NCBI RefSeq assembly: GCF_943912385.1
Contig: NZ_CALTTY010000006.1
Location: forward strand, 1-64,000
Direction: 5' to 3'
Source of the DNA: an uncultured Anaerococcus sp.
Lineage (GTDB): Bacteria > Bacillota > Clostridia > Tissierellales > Peptoniphilaceae
Length of the DNA stretch: 64,000 bases
Position numbers and translations under genes: made by a program. Numbering within the stretch: the stretch's first letter is position 1; each line of letters opens with the position of its first letter. The notes beneath the pieces are model-generated. The model had not been told where the DNA came from. It made no database searches and saw only the letters and a program-made list of their open reading frames with translations. Below, one piece after another: positions 15,977 through 24,084 of this stretch.

Positions 15977-17660
15977 TAAAAAATTTGAAACTTGGTACAA
16001 GGAAGAAAGATTTGATGATGAAATAAAAAATGAATTGGAATCTATCAAAGATAATGAAGAAGAAATCAAAGATAGGTTTTACCAGTCATTAAAATTTGGT
16101 ACTGCAGGTCTTAGAGGAAAACTAGGGGCAGGTACAAATAGGATGAATACCTATATGGTAGCCCAGGCAACCCAAGGATTTGCTGATACTATAGCAGAAG
16201 GCGGAGAAGAAGCAAAAAAACGTGGTGTTGCTATTGCCTATGATGTTAGACATAAGTCATTAGAGTTTTCTAAGGTGGCTGCCGAAGTATTTGCAGCAAA
16301 TGGAATAAAAGTATATATACACAAGGATATAATGCCAACACCAGTTTGCTCATTTACAATCCGTGAACTTGGCTGTGTGGCAGGTGTAATGGTGACTGCA
16401 TCCCACAATCCAAGAGAATATAATGGCTATAAGGCCTATAACGAAGAGGGCAGCCAGATTATGGATGCGACTGCAAATAAAATTTTATCCTATATTGGTG
16501 ACCACCAGGACTTTTTTGAGATTCCAAGGATAGACTTCGAGGAGGGTTTAAAAGACGGCATAATTGAATATGTTTCAGATGACCTCATAGAAAAATACAT
16601 CTCCCTAATTTTAGACTGTACAATAAATGATAATAATATAGATAAGGATATTAGTGTCGTTTACTCACCCCTTAATGGCACAGGCAATAAATTGGTTAGG
16701 AGAATCCTTAACGAAAGAGGATTTACTAATATCCATATAGTCAAAGAGCAAGAAAATCCTGATCCTGATTTTACAACAGTTGGTTATCCAAATCCAGAAG
16801 ATCCAAAGGCCTTTAAATATTCCGAGGAACTAGGTGAAAAAGTAGGGGCTGACCTCTTACTTGCTACAGACCCTGATGCTGATAGGTGTGCAGTAGAGGT
16901 TAAAGATAAGGACGGTTCTTATAAATTCCTTACAGGTAACTTAATAGGTACACTTTTAACAGAATATATCCTATCTGGACTTAAGGAAAAAGATAAACTT
17001 CCAGAAAAACCTGCAGTAATTAAATCTATTGTATCAACAGATTTGATTGCCCCTATTGCTAAAAAATATGGTGTAGACAAGTATGACGTCCTAACTGGTT
17101 TTAAAAATATCTATGACAAGTCAAATGAGCTTGAAAGAGAAAATACAGGTAATTTTGTATTTGGCTTTGAAGAGTCTATTGGATACAACTATAAGGATTT
17201 TGTTAGGGATAAGGATGCCGTAAACTCTGCTATGATGATTACAGAAATGGCAGCCTACTATAAGGCAAAGGGAAAGAGCCTAATTGACGTTATAGAAGAG
17301 ATATATGAAGAACACGGTTATTATTCAAACGAGGTTGTCTCTATTGTTCTTGAAGGATTATATGGCCAGGAAAGAATAGCCAGGATAATGACTGAAGTAA
17401 GGGCAAAACCTATAAAAGAAATTGATGGAGAAGATGTAAAAAAAGTAGTTGACTATCAAAATGATGAAACTGGTCTTCCAAAATCAAATGTTTTAAAATA
17501 TTATTTTGAAGATGGCTCTTGGGTTACTCTTAGACCATCAGGTACAGAACCAAAAATAAAAGTATATGTAAATGCCATATCTGACACAAGGGATAAGGCA
17601 GAAGATAAAAAAGATAAAATAGTAAAATATATGGAAGAATTGATAGACTCAATCCAATAA
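15966..17660 (+). CDS. pgcA: Phosphoglucomutase (alpha-D-phosphohexomutase family)
   Basis: 564 residues of the long phospho-sugar mutase type. The phosphoserine loop TASHNPREYNGYK lies near residues 142-154, the Mg-binding loop DPDADRC near 302, the sugar-binding FGFEESIGY near 398 and the phosphate-binding RPSGTEPKIKVY near 520. It interconverts glucose-1- and glucose-6-phosphate, joining the glg operon to glycolysis. The ATG follows AGGAG and lies 11 bases inside the pullulanase gene. The terminator at 17672 closes the operon. Confidence 0.93.
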   Translation: MDYNKKFETWYKEERFDDEIKNELESIKDNEEEIKDRFYQSLKFGTAGLRGKLGAGTNRMNTYMVAQATQGFADTIAEGGEEAKKRGVAIAYDVRHKSLEFSKVAAEVFAANGIKVYIHKDIMPTPVCSFTIRELGCVAGVMVTASHNPREYNGYKAYNEEGSQIMDATANKILSYIGDHQDFFEIPRIDFEEGLKDGIIEYVSDDLIEKYISLILDCTINDNNIDKDISVVYSPLNGTGNKLVRRILNERGFTNIHIVKEQENPDPDFTTVGYPNPEDPKAFKYSEELGEKVGADLLLATDPDADRCAVEVKDKDGSYKFLTGNLIGTLLTEYILSGLKEKDKLPEKPAVIKSIVSTDLIAPIAKKYGVDKYDVLTGFKNIYDKSNELERENTGNFVFGFEESIGYNYKDFVRDKDAVNSAMMITEMAAYYKAKGKSLIDVIEEIYEEHGYYSNEVVSIVLEGLYGQERIARIMTEVRAKPIKEIDGEDVKKVVDYQNDETGLPKSNVLKYYFEDGSWVTLRPSGTEPKIKVYVNAISDTRDKAEDKKDKIVKYMEELIDSIQ

Positions 17661-17671
17661 AAATACTAGGA

Positions 17672-17698
17672 CCTCAGAGCAAGTCTCTGAGGTTTTTG
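17672..17698 (+). terminator. Rho-independent terminator of glg operon
   Basis: CCTCAGAG (17672-17679) pairs with CTCTGAGG (17685-17692) around a 5-base loop and is followed by TTTTT. Confidence 0.9.
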
Positions 17699-17708
17699 TC
17701 TTTAAAAC

Positions 17709-17737
17709 TTGAATTTATCCTTATAATATCATAATAT
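17709..17737 (+). promoter_or_regulatory. Promoter of FHA-ftsW-PBP operon
   Basis: TTGAAT (17709-17714), 17-base spacer, TAATAT (17732-17737), then a CAAGGAG ribosome site about 10 bases before the ATG at 17759. Confidence 0.65.
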
Positions 17738-17758
17738 ATAGCCAAGGAGTATTAATAT

Positions 17759-18262
17759 ATGGAAAAGTTTTTTAACCTTATTGATAAAGTATTTTCAATA
17801 AATGTATTTGGGAATTTAACTTTGTATCAATTGCTATCAACAATATTAAAATATATTTTTGTGTTTGTAGTGTTCTATTTCATTTATTCAATTATTAGAA
17901 TTATATATTATGATGTTAGAACTACCTTAAAGAAAGAACAAGATTCTGATACATACCTTAAGCTAATAAATATAAATGACGGATTTAGTTTTATGGTTCA
18001 AGAATTTTATTTTATCGGAGAGAACAATACAATAGGTAGAGATGAGAGAAATACTATAAGCATAAATGATAGGTATATGTCAAAATTTCACGCCAGAATC
18101 ATCCAAGATGAAAATATGTATTTTCTAGAAGACCTAAAATCTGCCAATGGTACCTATTTAAATGACGAAAAAATCGTAGATGCCATCGAGTTAAAATCTG
18201 GAGATATAATTAGGATTGGGTCGCTTAAGTTTTTATTTATCCAAGGTGATAGGGATGCTTAG
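17759..18262 (+). CDS. Membrane-anchored FHA-domain protein
   Basis: 167 residues: one membrane segment at ~25-50 (ILKYIFVFVVFYFIYSIIRIIYY written in part), then a forkhead-associated domain at ~75-165 with the conserved GRDERN, SKFHARI and NGTYLN motifs that bind phosphothreonine peptides. It heads an FHA-FtsW/RodA-PBP operon, an arrangement seen across Gram-positive bacteria, where the FHA protein is thought to link a Ser/Thr kinase to peptidoglycan synthesis. The kinase itself is not in the window. Confidence 0.88.
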   Translation: MEKFFNLIDKVFSINVFGNLTLYQLLSTILKYIFVFVVFYFIYSIIRIIYYDVRTTLKKEQDSDTYLKLININDGFSFMVQEFYFIGENNTIGRDERNTISINDRYMSKFHARIIQDENMYFLEDLKSANGTYLNDEKIVDAIELKSGDIIRIGSLKFLFIQGDRDA

Positions 18263-19529
18263 AGTTAAGGATAATTATGAAAAATCAATGGTAAAATCTA
18301 GGAATAAGGCAAGTATACTCTTATTTATTTTCGAGTTTTTAAGCTTATCTCTAGCCATGATTTATAATATTGAAAACCTAACAGAAATTGATTTTTATAC
18401 CTATATAGCTATCCTAGCAGTAACCTTACTAACATCATTTTTAGTAGATAAGCTTACTAAGTCTGACAATATTTTGCTTTTAATAGTAAATATGTTATTT
18501 TCTATTGGTGTTGCAATTATTTATAGACTCGATCCAAAGCTGGGTAGGAGGCAACTTCAGTTTTATATACTGGGAATTATTTTGTTTTTTATAACTTACT
18601 TTATTTTGAAGTTTTATAAAAAATGGGATAGATTAATTTTGTTTTATGCAGGAATTTCCATAATCCTCTTTATAATAACCTTAATATTTGGGTCCTATCT
18701 TGGAGGAGCAAAAAACTGGATTATAATTGCAAATAGGTTTAGTATCCAGCCTTCAGAATTCATAAAAATACCCCTAGCTTTTTTTATAGCAAGTTTTTAT
18801 ACTCATTTTAACCAAATTAGCTTAAGGCCCTTTGGTAGGTATTTTATGAATTTTATGATTTATGTTTTTATAGGATTTTTATTTTTACAGAAAGATTTAG
18901 GAACAGCCCTCATATTTTTTGGCGTTCTAATCTTAAGTCAGTTTGTTTACGAAAAAGATAGGAAACTTATTTTTATAAATATGTTTTTTATGATAATTGG
19001 TTCTATTATTGCTTACTTTTTATTTGGCCATGTCAGAATTAGGGTATCAACTTGGATTGACCCATGGTCTGATATTGATGCTACAGGATTCCAGATAACC
19101 CAAGCTCTTTTTGCAACTGCAAGTGGTGGATTATTCGGTACGGGCATTGGTCTTGGTAGGCCAGATTATATACCGGTAGCAGAATCTGACTTTATTTTCT
19201 CGGCTATATGCGAAGAGATGGGCATATTTATGGGAATTGGTGTAGTATTGTTATTTATGATCCTAGTTTATAGGGCCATAAAAATTTCTCTAATCCAACA
19301 GGATAAGTTTTACTCGGTCCTTGCTTTTTGTATAGGTGTTTTATTCGCCCTCCAAACTTTTATAATTCTTGGCGGGGTCTTAAAACTTATTCCATTAACA
19401 GGAGTAACCCTCCCATTTATAAGTCAAGGTGGTTCTTCCATGCTTGCCGGCTTTATCCTCCTAGGTTGCCTGCAATATTGTGGTGAAGATATGAGGGAGG
19501 AGGTTAAAAATGACTCAGAGAAAAAATAA
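18255..19529 (+). CDS. FtsW/RodA/SpoVE-family peptidoglycan polymerase
   Basis: 424 residues with about ten hydrophobic segments and SEDS-family motifs including GGAKNWI, IQPSEFIKI and the C-terminal LTGVTLPFISQGGSSMLA. The ATG at 18255 has AAGGTGAT upstream and overlaps the FHA gene by 8 bases; a TTG further upstream would extend it without a ribosome site. It polymerises lipid II glycan with the class B PBP encoded next. FtsW versus RodA cannot be settled from the sequence alone. Confidence 0.9.
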   Translation: MLRVKDNYEKSMVKSRNKASILLFIFEFLSLSLAMIYNIENLTEIDFYTYIAILAVTLLTSFLVDKLTKSDNILLLIVNMLFSIGVAIIYRLDPKLGRRQLQFYILGIILFFITYFILKFYKKWDRLILFYAGISIILFIITLIFGSYLGGAKNWIIIANRFSIQPSEFIKIPLAFFIASFYTHFNQISLRPFGRYFMNFMIYVFIGFLFLQKDLGTALIFFGVLILSQFVYEKDRKLIFINMFFMIIGSIIAYFLFGHVRIRVSTWIDPWSDIDATGFQITQALFATASGGLFGTGIGLGRPDYIPVAESDFIFSAICEEMGIFMGIGVVLLFMILVYRAIKISLIQQDKFYSVLAFCIGVLFALQTFIILGGVLKLIPLTGVTLPFISQGGSSMLAGFILLGCLQYCGEDMREEVKNDSEKK

Positions 19530-21030
19530 TAAGAAAAGAGCTAATAACAAAAGTTTTATAGATAAGATAAGGAACCTTGAAGAAAAGCAAAGGTATAGAA
19601 ACAATAGCAAGCTTAGAGTACTTTCTAAGTCTACCCTCAATAAAAGATTGATTTTTGTGATGGTATTTTTTGTTTTTCTCTTTATGTTTTTAGCTTTATA
19701 CCTGGTCTACTTCCAACTTTTTAAAGCTAAGTCCGTGGTTGATAATTCTAACAATAGGCGACTGTGGTTAAATGAAGATTTGGTAAAAAGAGGAAGTATT
19801 CTTGACAGGAATGGTAATATCCTTGCTTATAGCCAGGATGATGGATCAGGAAAACAAGTAAGGATATATAATTATCCGGAAGCAAGTGCCCCAGTGACAG
19901 GTTATTCATCAACAAGCTACGGCAAGACTGGGGTGGAAAAGTCCTATAACAAAGAACTTTTAGCAATAAGCGGAGAGAATTTCAGCCAGTTTAGAAAAAT
20001 GGTTGTAAAAAATGATACAGGAAATGATCTCCACCTAAGTCTTGACCAGAATATACAAAATATTGTCTACTCTTATATGAAAAGTTATAAGGGGGCATGT
20101 GTGGTTATAGATCCGAGGTCAGGAGAAATCTTATCCATGGTATCTACTCCAAGTTTTAACCCCAATACTCTTGATAGTGACTGGAATAACTTAATAGAAA
20201 ATACAGATGGTAGGTTGGTTAATAGGGCAAGCCAAGGTTTGTATAGGCCAGGCTCTTCCTTTAAGATATTAACAGCAGTTTCTATGATAGATAATAAACT
20301 TGATGAAAATTACTATGATGAAGGCGGCGAGACCTTCCAGGGTTATGAAATTAAAAACTTTGCTGATCAAGTTTTTGGCCAATTAGATTTAAGGACAGCA
20401 TTTATCTATTCATCAAACACTTACTTTGCAAGAAAGTCAGTAGATCTTGGTAAGGAAAAACTTAGCGAAACTAGTGAAAAATTTGCCTTTAACAAGACTT
20501 ATCCTTTTGATCTTGATAAAAATAATTCGACGATTCCTTTTAAGGATTTAAATAAGGCAGACCTTGCTATGACAGGATTTGGCTATGGTAAAACTCAAGT
20601 AACACCACTTCATATGGCTATGATTACTTCTGCCATTGCAAACAAGGGCAAGATGATGAAGCCAAGGATTGTAAATAGTGTCACGAATAAAGAAGGTAAT
20701 GAAATTTACAAGGCGGAAAATGAAGTCTTATCCAAAGCTACCAGTGAAAAAACTGCTGATAACCTAAGGGATATGATGGTAGATGTTGTAAATAATGGGA
20801 CAGGTAGGACAGCTTTTTTAGATTCTGTTCAGATTGCTGGAAAAACTGGTACAGCAGATAAAGCTGATGGCAATATAGATTCATGGCTAGTAGGTTTTGC
20901 TCCGGCCTATGAACCAAGACTTGCCTTTGCCCTAGTAATAGAAGATAGTAAGGGTACAGCTAGCGAAGTAGCTGCACCCATCGGTAGGAATATTTTAAGA
21001 GATATATTTAATACTGTATCCTTAGAATAA
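19510..21030 (+). CDS. Class B penicillin-binding protein (transpeptidase)
   Basis: 506 residues: cytoplasmic basic tail, one signal-anchor (~47-70, FVMVFFVFLFMFLALYLVY), a dimerisation domain starting RGSILDRNG, and a transpeptidase domain with SxxK in PGSSFK (~249), SSN (~301) and KTGTADK (~443). It cross-links peptidoglycan as partner of the upstream SEDS polymerase, overlapping that gene by 20 bases. It resembles the PbpA/Pbp2 type of FHA-RodA-PbpA operons. Confidence 0.92.
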   Translation: MTQRKNNKKRANNKSFIDKIRNLEEKQRYRNNSKLRVLSKSTLNKRLIFVMVFFVFLFMFLALYLVYFQLFKAKSVVDNSNNRRLWLNEDLVKRGSILDRNGNILAYSQDDGSGKQVRIYNYPEASAPVTGYSSTSYGKTGVEKSYNKELLAISGENFSQFRKMVVKNDTGNDLHLSLDQNIQNIVYSYMKSYKGACVVIDPRSGEILSMVSTPSFNPNTLDSDWNNLIENTDGRLVNRASQGLYRPGSSFKILTAVSMIDNKLDENYYDEGGETFQGYEIKNFADQVFGQLDLRTAFIYSSNTYFARKSVDLGKEKLSETSEKFAFNKTYPFDLDKNNSTIPFKDLNKADLAMTGFGYGKTQVTPLHMAMITSAIANKGKMMKPRIVNSVTNKEGNEIYKAENEVLSKATSEKTADNLRDMMVDVVNNGTGRTAFLDSVQIAGKTGTADKADGNIDSWLVGFAPAYEPRLAFALVIEDSKGTASEVAAPIGRNILRDIFNTVSLE

Positions 21031-21816
21031 TTACATAAGCTTATCCTTGATATTAGCCCAGTAGTGGTTCTTGTTGAGGATAAGCTTATTTATTTTTCTT
21101 TGTGAAACCCCAATTTTTATCTTGTAATCCTTGGTATAATAATCCTTACCATCAAAAATAAAGACAGTATGATAATTATCCCTTTTGGAAATAGATATCT
21201 CGATTGTTGCATCGTTTGGTAAGACTACGGGGCACCTTAGAGATTTATTCATATTTGAATAAACAGGAGCAATAGGTGTTAGTTGGTAGCCATTTAGAGA
21301 TTGGTGGAGGATAGCACCATTTGCTGATAGATTATAGGCTGTTGATCCGTGTGGTGTTGAAATTATTAATCCATCGCCAGAATAGGCTTCTATAAAATTA
21401 CCGTCTATAAAAACCTTTAATCTAACTATTTGATTTTTCTTAGACTTTACTACTACCTCATTTATTGCATTTATATTTTTATTATTTATCCTAGATTCTA
21501 GAATAGTCAACTCTTCAACTTTGTAGTTTTTATTCACTAGGGAGCCTACAAAGTCTTCTAGCATATTCACTTCCACCTCTTGGTAAAAACCCAGGTGCCC
21601 AGTATTTATACCAATAAAGGGAATAGAAGAGAAGTTAGAAAGGTGAACAGCATTTAAAAATGTACCATCACCACCTATAACTAGATTTAATAATGCATTC
21701 TTATTGTAAGTTGTGCTTACTTCAAAGCCATTTTTCTGTAAAATTTTTCTTACTTTGTGGAAAATAGTGTTTGTATATCTTGATCTATTTTTAAAAACAT
21801 TAATAATATTTGTCAT
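21031..21816 (-). CDS. nadK: NAD kinase
   Basis: 261 residues. The diacylglycerol-kinase-like GGDGT motif is at 48-52, followed by NTGHLGFYQE, NEVVVKS and the family signature GDGLIISTPHGSTAYNLSANGA. It phosphorylates NAD to NADP. It is convergent with the PBP gene: the two stop codons are directly adjacent with no spacer or terminator. A divergent promoter with the 13-bp palindrome GTTATATTATAAC (21831-21843) lies upstream. Confidence 0.93.
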   Translation of the reverse strand: MTNIINVFKNRSRYTNTIFHKVRKILQKNGFEVSTTYNKNALLNLVIGGDGTFLNAVHLSNFSSIPFIGINTGHLGFYQEVEVNMLEDFVGSLVNKNYKVEELTILESRINNKNINAINEVVVKSKKNQIVRLKVFIDGNFIEAYSGDGLIISTPHGSTAYNLSANGAILHQSLNGYQLTPIAPVYSNMNKSLRCPVVLPNDATIEISISKRDNYHTVFIFDGKDYYTKDYKIKIGVSQRKINKLILNKNHYWANIKDKLM

Positions 21817-21830
21817 AATTCATCCTCTCA

Positions 21831-21843
21831 GTTATATTATAAC
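21831..21843. promoter_or_regulatory. Palindromic -10 region shared by divergent genes
   Basis: GTTATATTATAAC is palindromic about its central T and sits in the 39-bp gap between the divergent NAD kinase and pseudouridine synthase genes. It offers a TATAAT on the minus strand and TATATT on the plus strand. No good -35 boxes are visible, so the assignment is tentative. Confidence 0.4.
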
Positions 21844-21855
21844 ATAGGAGTTAGT

Positions 21856-22698
21856 ATGAATTATATAAAATTTATAAATTTAAGAGAAAATACTTTAAAA
21901 AAATTTTTGAAAGATAAGTATATATCACAAAGAGCATATAGAAATCTGATCAAAGGTGGGATACTTGTAAATGATAGACCTGTAAATAAAAATATAACCT
22001 TAATTGAAAATGATGAAATAAAAATCAAGATTGAAGATGAAAACCTTGATTATAATCCTATTAAGGGTCATCTAAATATTTGCTATGAAGACTCAAATAT
22101 AATAGTTTTAAGCAAGGATAGTAAGCTTACAGTAAATTCAAAAAAACAGGAAAATCTATCAAATCATTTGGCTTATTATTTTAAGGAAAATAATATGAGA
22201 GCAAAGATTAGACTGGTAAATAGGCTTGACATGGATACGTCAGGACTTATGATTGTAGCTAAAAATAAATTTGCTCAGGCCTACTACCAAAAGCAAATAG
22301 AAGAAAATCTTATTAAGAAAAAATACCTAACCTATGTTGAAGGTAAGTTGAGTATAGACGAGCTTATTAAAATAAACTTATCTTATGATAAGAATAAAAA
22401 ATTATACTTAAAAGATAAAAAGGGCAAAGAGGCGATAACTTATTTTAAAACAATTGAAATTAATGATAGATATTCTTTAATAGAATGTGATATAAAAACA
22501 GGGAAAACACATCAAATTAGAGCAAGTCTAAAAAGTCTCGGCCATCCTATAATTGGAGATACTCTTTACTCTTCATCTCTCAATACTCCTAGGTTTTTAC
22601 TTCATTCTTATTACCTATCCTTTAAAGAATTTATAAGTCAGGAAAGTATTCTCCTTAGAGATTATCCTGATTTTAAGCCTTTTCTTATGAATTTGTGA
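21856..22698 (+). CDS. RluA-family pseudouridine synthase
   Basis: 280 residues: an N-terminal S4-like RNA-binding segment (FLKDKYISQRAYRNLIKGGILVNDR in part, ~15-50) and the catalytic domain with NRLDMDTSGLMI (catalytic Asp ~122) plus the C-terminal KTGKTHQIRASLKSLGHP motif. It isomerises uridine to pseudouridine in rRNA or tRNA; the target site cannot be read from the sequence. Read divergently from nadK with AGGAG before the ATG. Confidence 0.88.
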   Translation: MNYIKFINLRENTLKKFLKDKYISQRAYRNLIKGGILVNDRPVNKNITLIENDEIKIKIEDENLDYNPIKGHLNICYEDSNIIVLSKDSKLTVNSKKQENLSNHLAYYFKENNMRAKIRLVNRLDMDTSGLMIVAKNKFAQAYYQKQIEENLIKKKYLTYVEGKLSIDELIKINLSYDKNKKLYLKDKKGKEAITYFKTIEINDRYSLIECDIKTGKTHQIRASLKSLGHPIIGDTLYSSSLNTPRFLLHSYYLSFKEFISQESILLRDYPDFKPFLMNL

Positions 22699-22709
22699 AA
22701 ATATTTATC

Positions 22710-22738
22710 TTGCAAAAAATACGGTTTTATATTATAAT
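22710..22738 (+). promoter_or_regulatory. Promoter of 6S-like RNA
   Basis: TTGCAA (22710-22715), a 17-base spacer and a perfect TATAAT (22733-22738), placing transcription start at about 22745, exactly where the RNA stem begins. Confidence 0.75.
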
Positions 22739-22743
22739 TAAAT

Positions 22744-22903
22744 TATCCTAAGGACGTGGTCCAATTTAAACCTACAACTACTATAAGGGATTGCGGAGTT
22801 CTAACTTCTATGACAAGCCTCCTTTGAGTGGAAGTCAGAAATTTTAGACAGCTTGCCCACCTTCACATACTCGAAGGTCTTAAGTATGGACCACCTTAGG
22901 GTA
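22744..22903 (+). ncRNA. ssrS: 6S-like RNA (long hairpin with central bubble)
   Basis: The ends pair as one rod: TATCCTAAGG with CCTTAGGGTA, then TGGTCC with GGACCA, then AATTTAA with TTAAG-type complement. An asymmetric central region follows, whose 3' side carries the small hairpin ACCTTC/GAAGGT (22859-22878). The upper stem contains TCTAA/TTAGA, TTCT-GAC/GTC-AGAA and a loop near 22820-22830. Rod shape, size (~160 nt), open centre with a 3'-side hairpin and a near-consensus promoter match 6S RNA, which sequesters the housekeeping RNA polymerase. Identification is by architecture, not by a covariance search. Confidence 0.65.
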
Positions 22904-22916
22904 AATTTAAGTTTTG

Positions 22917-22940
22917 AATTATTATTTTTGGGTAATAATT
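22917..22940. repeat. Short AT-rich palindrome upstream of YtxH-like gene
   Basis: AATTATTA (22917-22924) and TAATAATT (22933-22940) are perfect inverted copies 8 bases apart, about 30 bp before the YtxH-like gene. There is no T tract after it, so an operator or promoter element is more likely than a terminator. Confidence 0.5.
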
Positions 22941-22971
22941 AATAAGACTAAAAATAATAAAGGAGAAAAAT

Positions 22972-23580
22972 ATGTCATTATCAGATTACATTGAAAACAA
23001 AGCAAAAGCAAAACAAAGAGAAGTTAAGTACGAAATTTGGAAAGCTAAAAACCATGATTCGAGAATGAGAGGTCAAGGACTTCTTGTTGGTGCCCTTGTT
23101 GGTGCTGCTGCAGGTGTTTTACTTGCACCAAAATCAGGTAAGCAAACCAGAGAAGACTTAAAAGAAGCATTTAACGATACAGTTGATTCTGTAAAGGATA
23201 CAACAATTGATGTTATAGATCAAGCAAAAGATGGTTATGAAGATTTAAGGTATAGAGCATACACTGATCTTCAACCAATTAAAGATGGTATCGAATATGG
23301 AACTGAAGTTGCAAAAGATACTGGTAAACAAATCAAAGATGCATCTAAAGAAGTAAAATACTCTATTTCAGAAGGAGCTAAAGACGTTAAAGACATCGTA
23401 GATGATAGCGCTTCTGAAATCTCTAAGGTTGCTGACGAGAAAAAAGATGAGATCTCAAAAGAAACCAAGGATGCAAAAATAGAAGTAAAAAAAGACGTTA
23501 ATGATATCAAAGATGAGGCTAAGGATACCAAAGTAAAAGTTAAAGCAAACGATGCAAAAGCAAAAAATAAGAAAAATTAA
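22972..23580 (+). CDS. YtxH-domain envelope/stress protein
   Basis: 202 residues. A Gly/Ala-rich hydrophobic segment (LLVGALVGAAAGVLLAPKSG, ~37-56) is the YtxH signature; it is followed by ~140 residues of highly charged Lys/Asp/Glu sequence with an 11-mer-like periodicity (KDAKxEVKKDV), as in LEA-like or apolipoprotein-like amphipathic helices. Strong GGAG site. It is paired with a second small membrane protein 15 bp downstream. Homologues are general stress or envelope-associated proteins of unknown mechanism. Confidence 0.8.
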   Translation: MSLSDYIENKAKAKQREVKYEIWKAKNHDSRMRGQGLLVGALVGAAAGVLLAPKSGKQTREDLKEAFNDTVDSVKDTTIDVIDQAKDGYEDLRYRAYTDLQPIKDGIEYGTEVAKDTGKQIKDASKEVKYSISEGAKDVKDIVDDSASEISKVADEKKDEISKETKDAKIEVKKDVNDIKDEAKDTKVKVKANDAKAKNKKN

Positions 23581-23595
23581 GCTAAGGAGATATAA

Positions 23596-24039
23596 ATGAG
23601 TGTAACTTTAGATTTTAATCTTCTAGGCGATATAATTCTTACAATTTTAGCAATTCTTGCCTTATTATTCCTTGTAATAGTATTGGTTAAGGTAAATAAG
23701 TTAATAGGAAATGTCCAAGATGTCCTAAATAAAAATTCTAACAACATTGATCAAGTTATAGACAAACTACCAAAACTTACAAGTCAAGCAAATGACTTAG
23801 TGAGTAATGTCAATGGTATAGTTACAGACCCTAACTTGAAGATGACAATCGCTAAAGTAAATGACACAATGACAAGCGTCAATTCTATAGCAGATGATGT
23901 TAAAGATACAGTAAATTATGTAGGAATTACCGCAGTAGATAGTGTTGATACTATTGGAGCAGGAGTAGCATCTATTTCTGATTACTCATCATTAATAATT
24001 GATGTTATAGATATAGTTAAAAACGTAATTGCAGGTTAG
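23596..24039 (+). CDS. Small membrane protein (DUF948-like)
   Basis: 147 residues: one N-terminal membrane helix (~11-34, IILTILAILALLFLVIVLVK) followed by a helical region rich in Asn/Asp/Val (VNKLIGNVQDVLNKNSNNID and later repeats) typical of DUF948-type proteins that accompany YtxH proteins in Firmicutes. Probably an envelope stress or scaffold protein. AAGGAG precedes the ATG and a hairpin terminator follows the stop. Confidence 0.7.
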   Translation: MSVTLDFNLLGDIILTILAILALLFLVIVLVKVNKLIGNVQDVLNKNSNNIDQVIDKLPKLTSQANDLVSNVNGIVTDPNLKMTIAKVNDTMTSVNSIADDVKDTVNYVGITAVDSVDTIGAGVASISDYSSLIIDVIDIVKNVIAG

Positions 24040-24042
24040 TTT

Positions 24043-24068
24043 AAGGTCATCTTCGTGATGACCTTTTG
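24043..24068 (+). terminator. Hairpin terminator before the LacI-family gene
   Basis: AAGGTCATC (24043-24051) pairs with GATGACCTT (24057-24065) around TTCGT, followed by a short T run. It separates the YtxH pair from the ccpA-like gene. Confidence 0.7.
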
Positions 24069-24084
24069 TATAGATGGAGGGAAT

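Noticed and set aside
18216..18254. TTG at 18216 as ftsW/rodA start
   Set aside because: No ribosome site, and the ATG at 18255 has AAGGTGAT and typical overlap.
24055..24084. Upstream ATG for the ccpA-like gene
   Set aside because: It is inside a terminator hairpin without ribosome site; the HTH domain begins properly at 24085.
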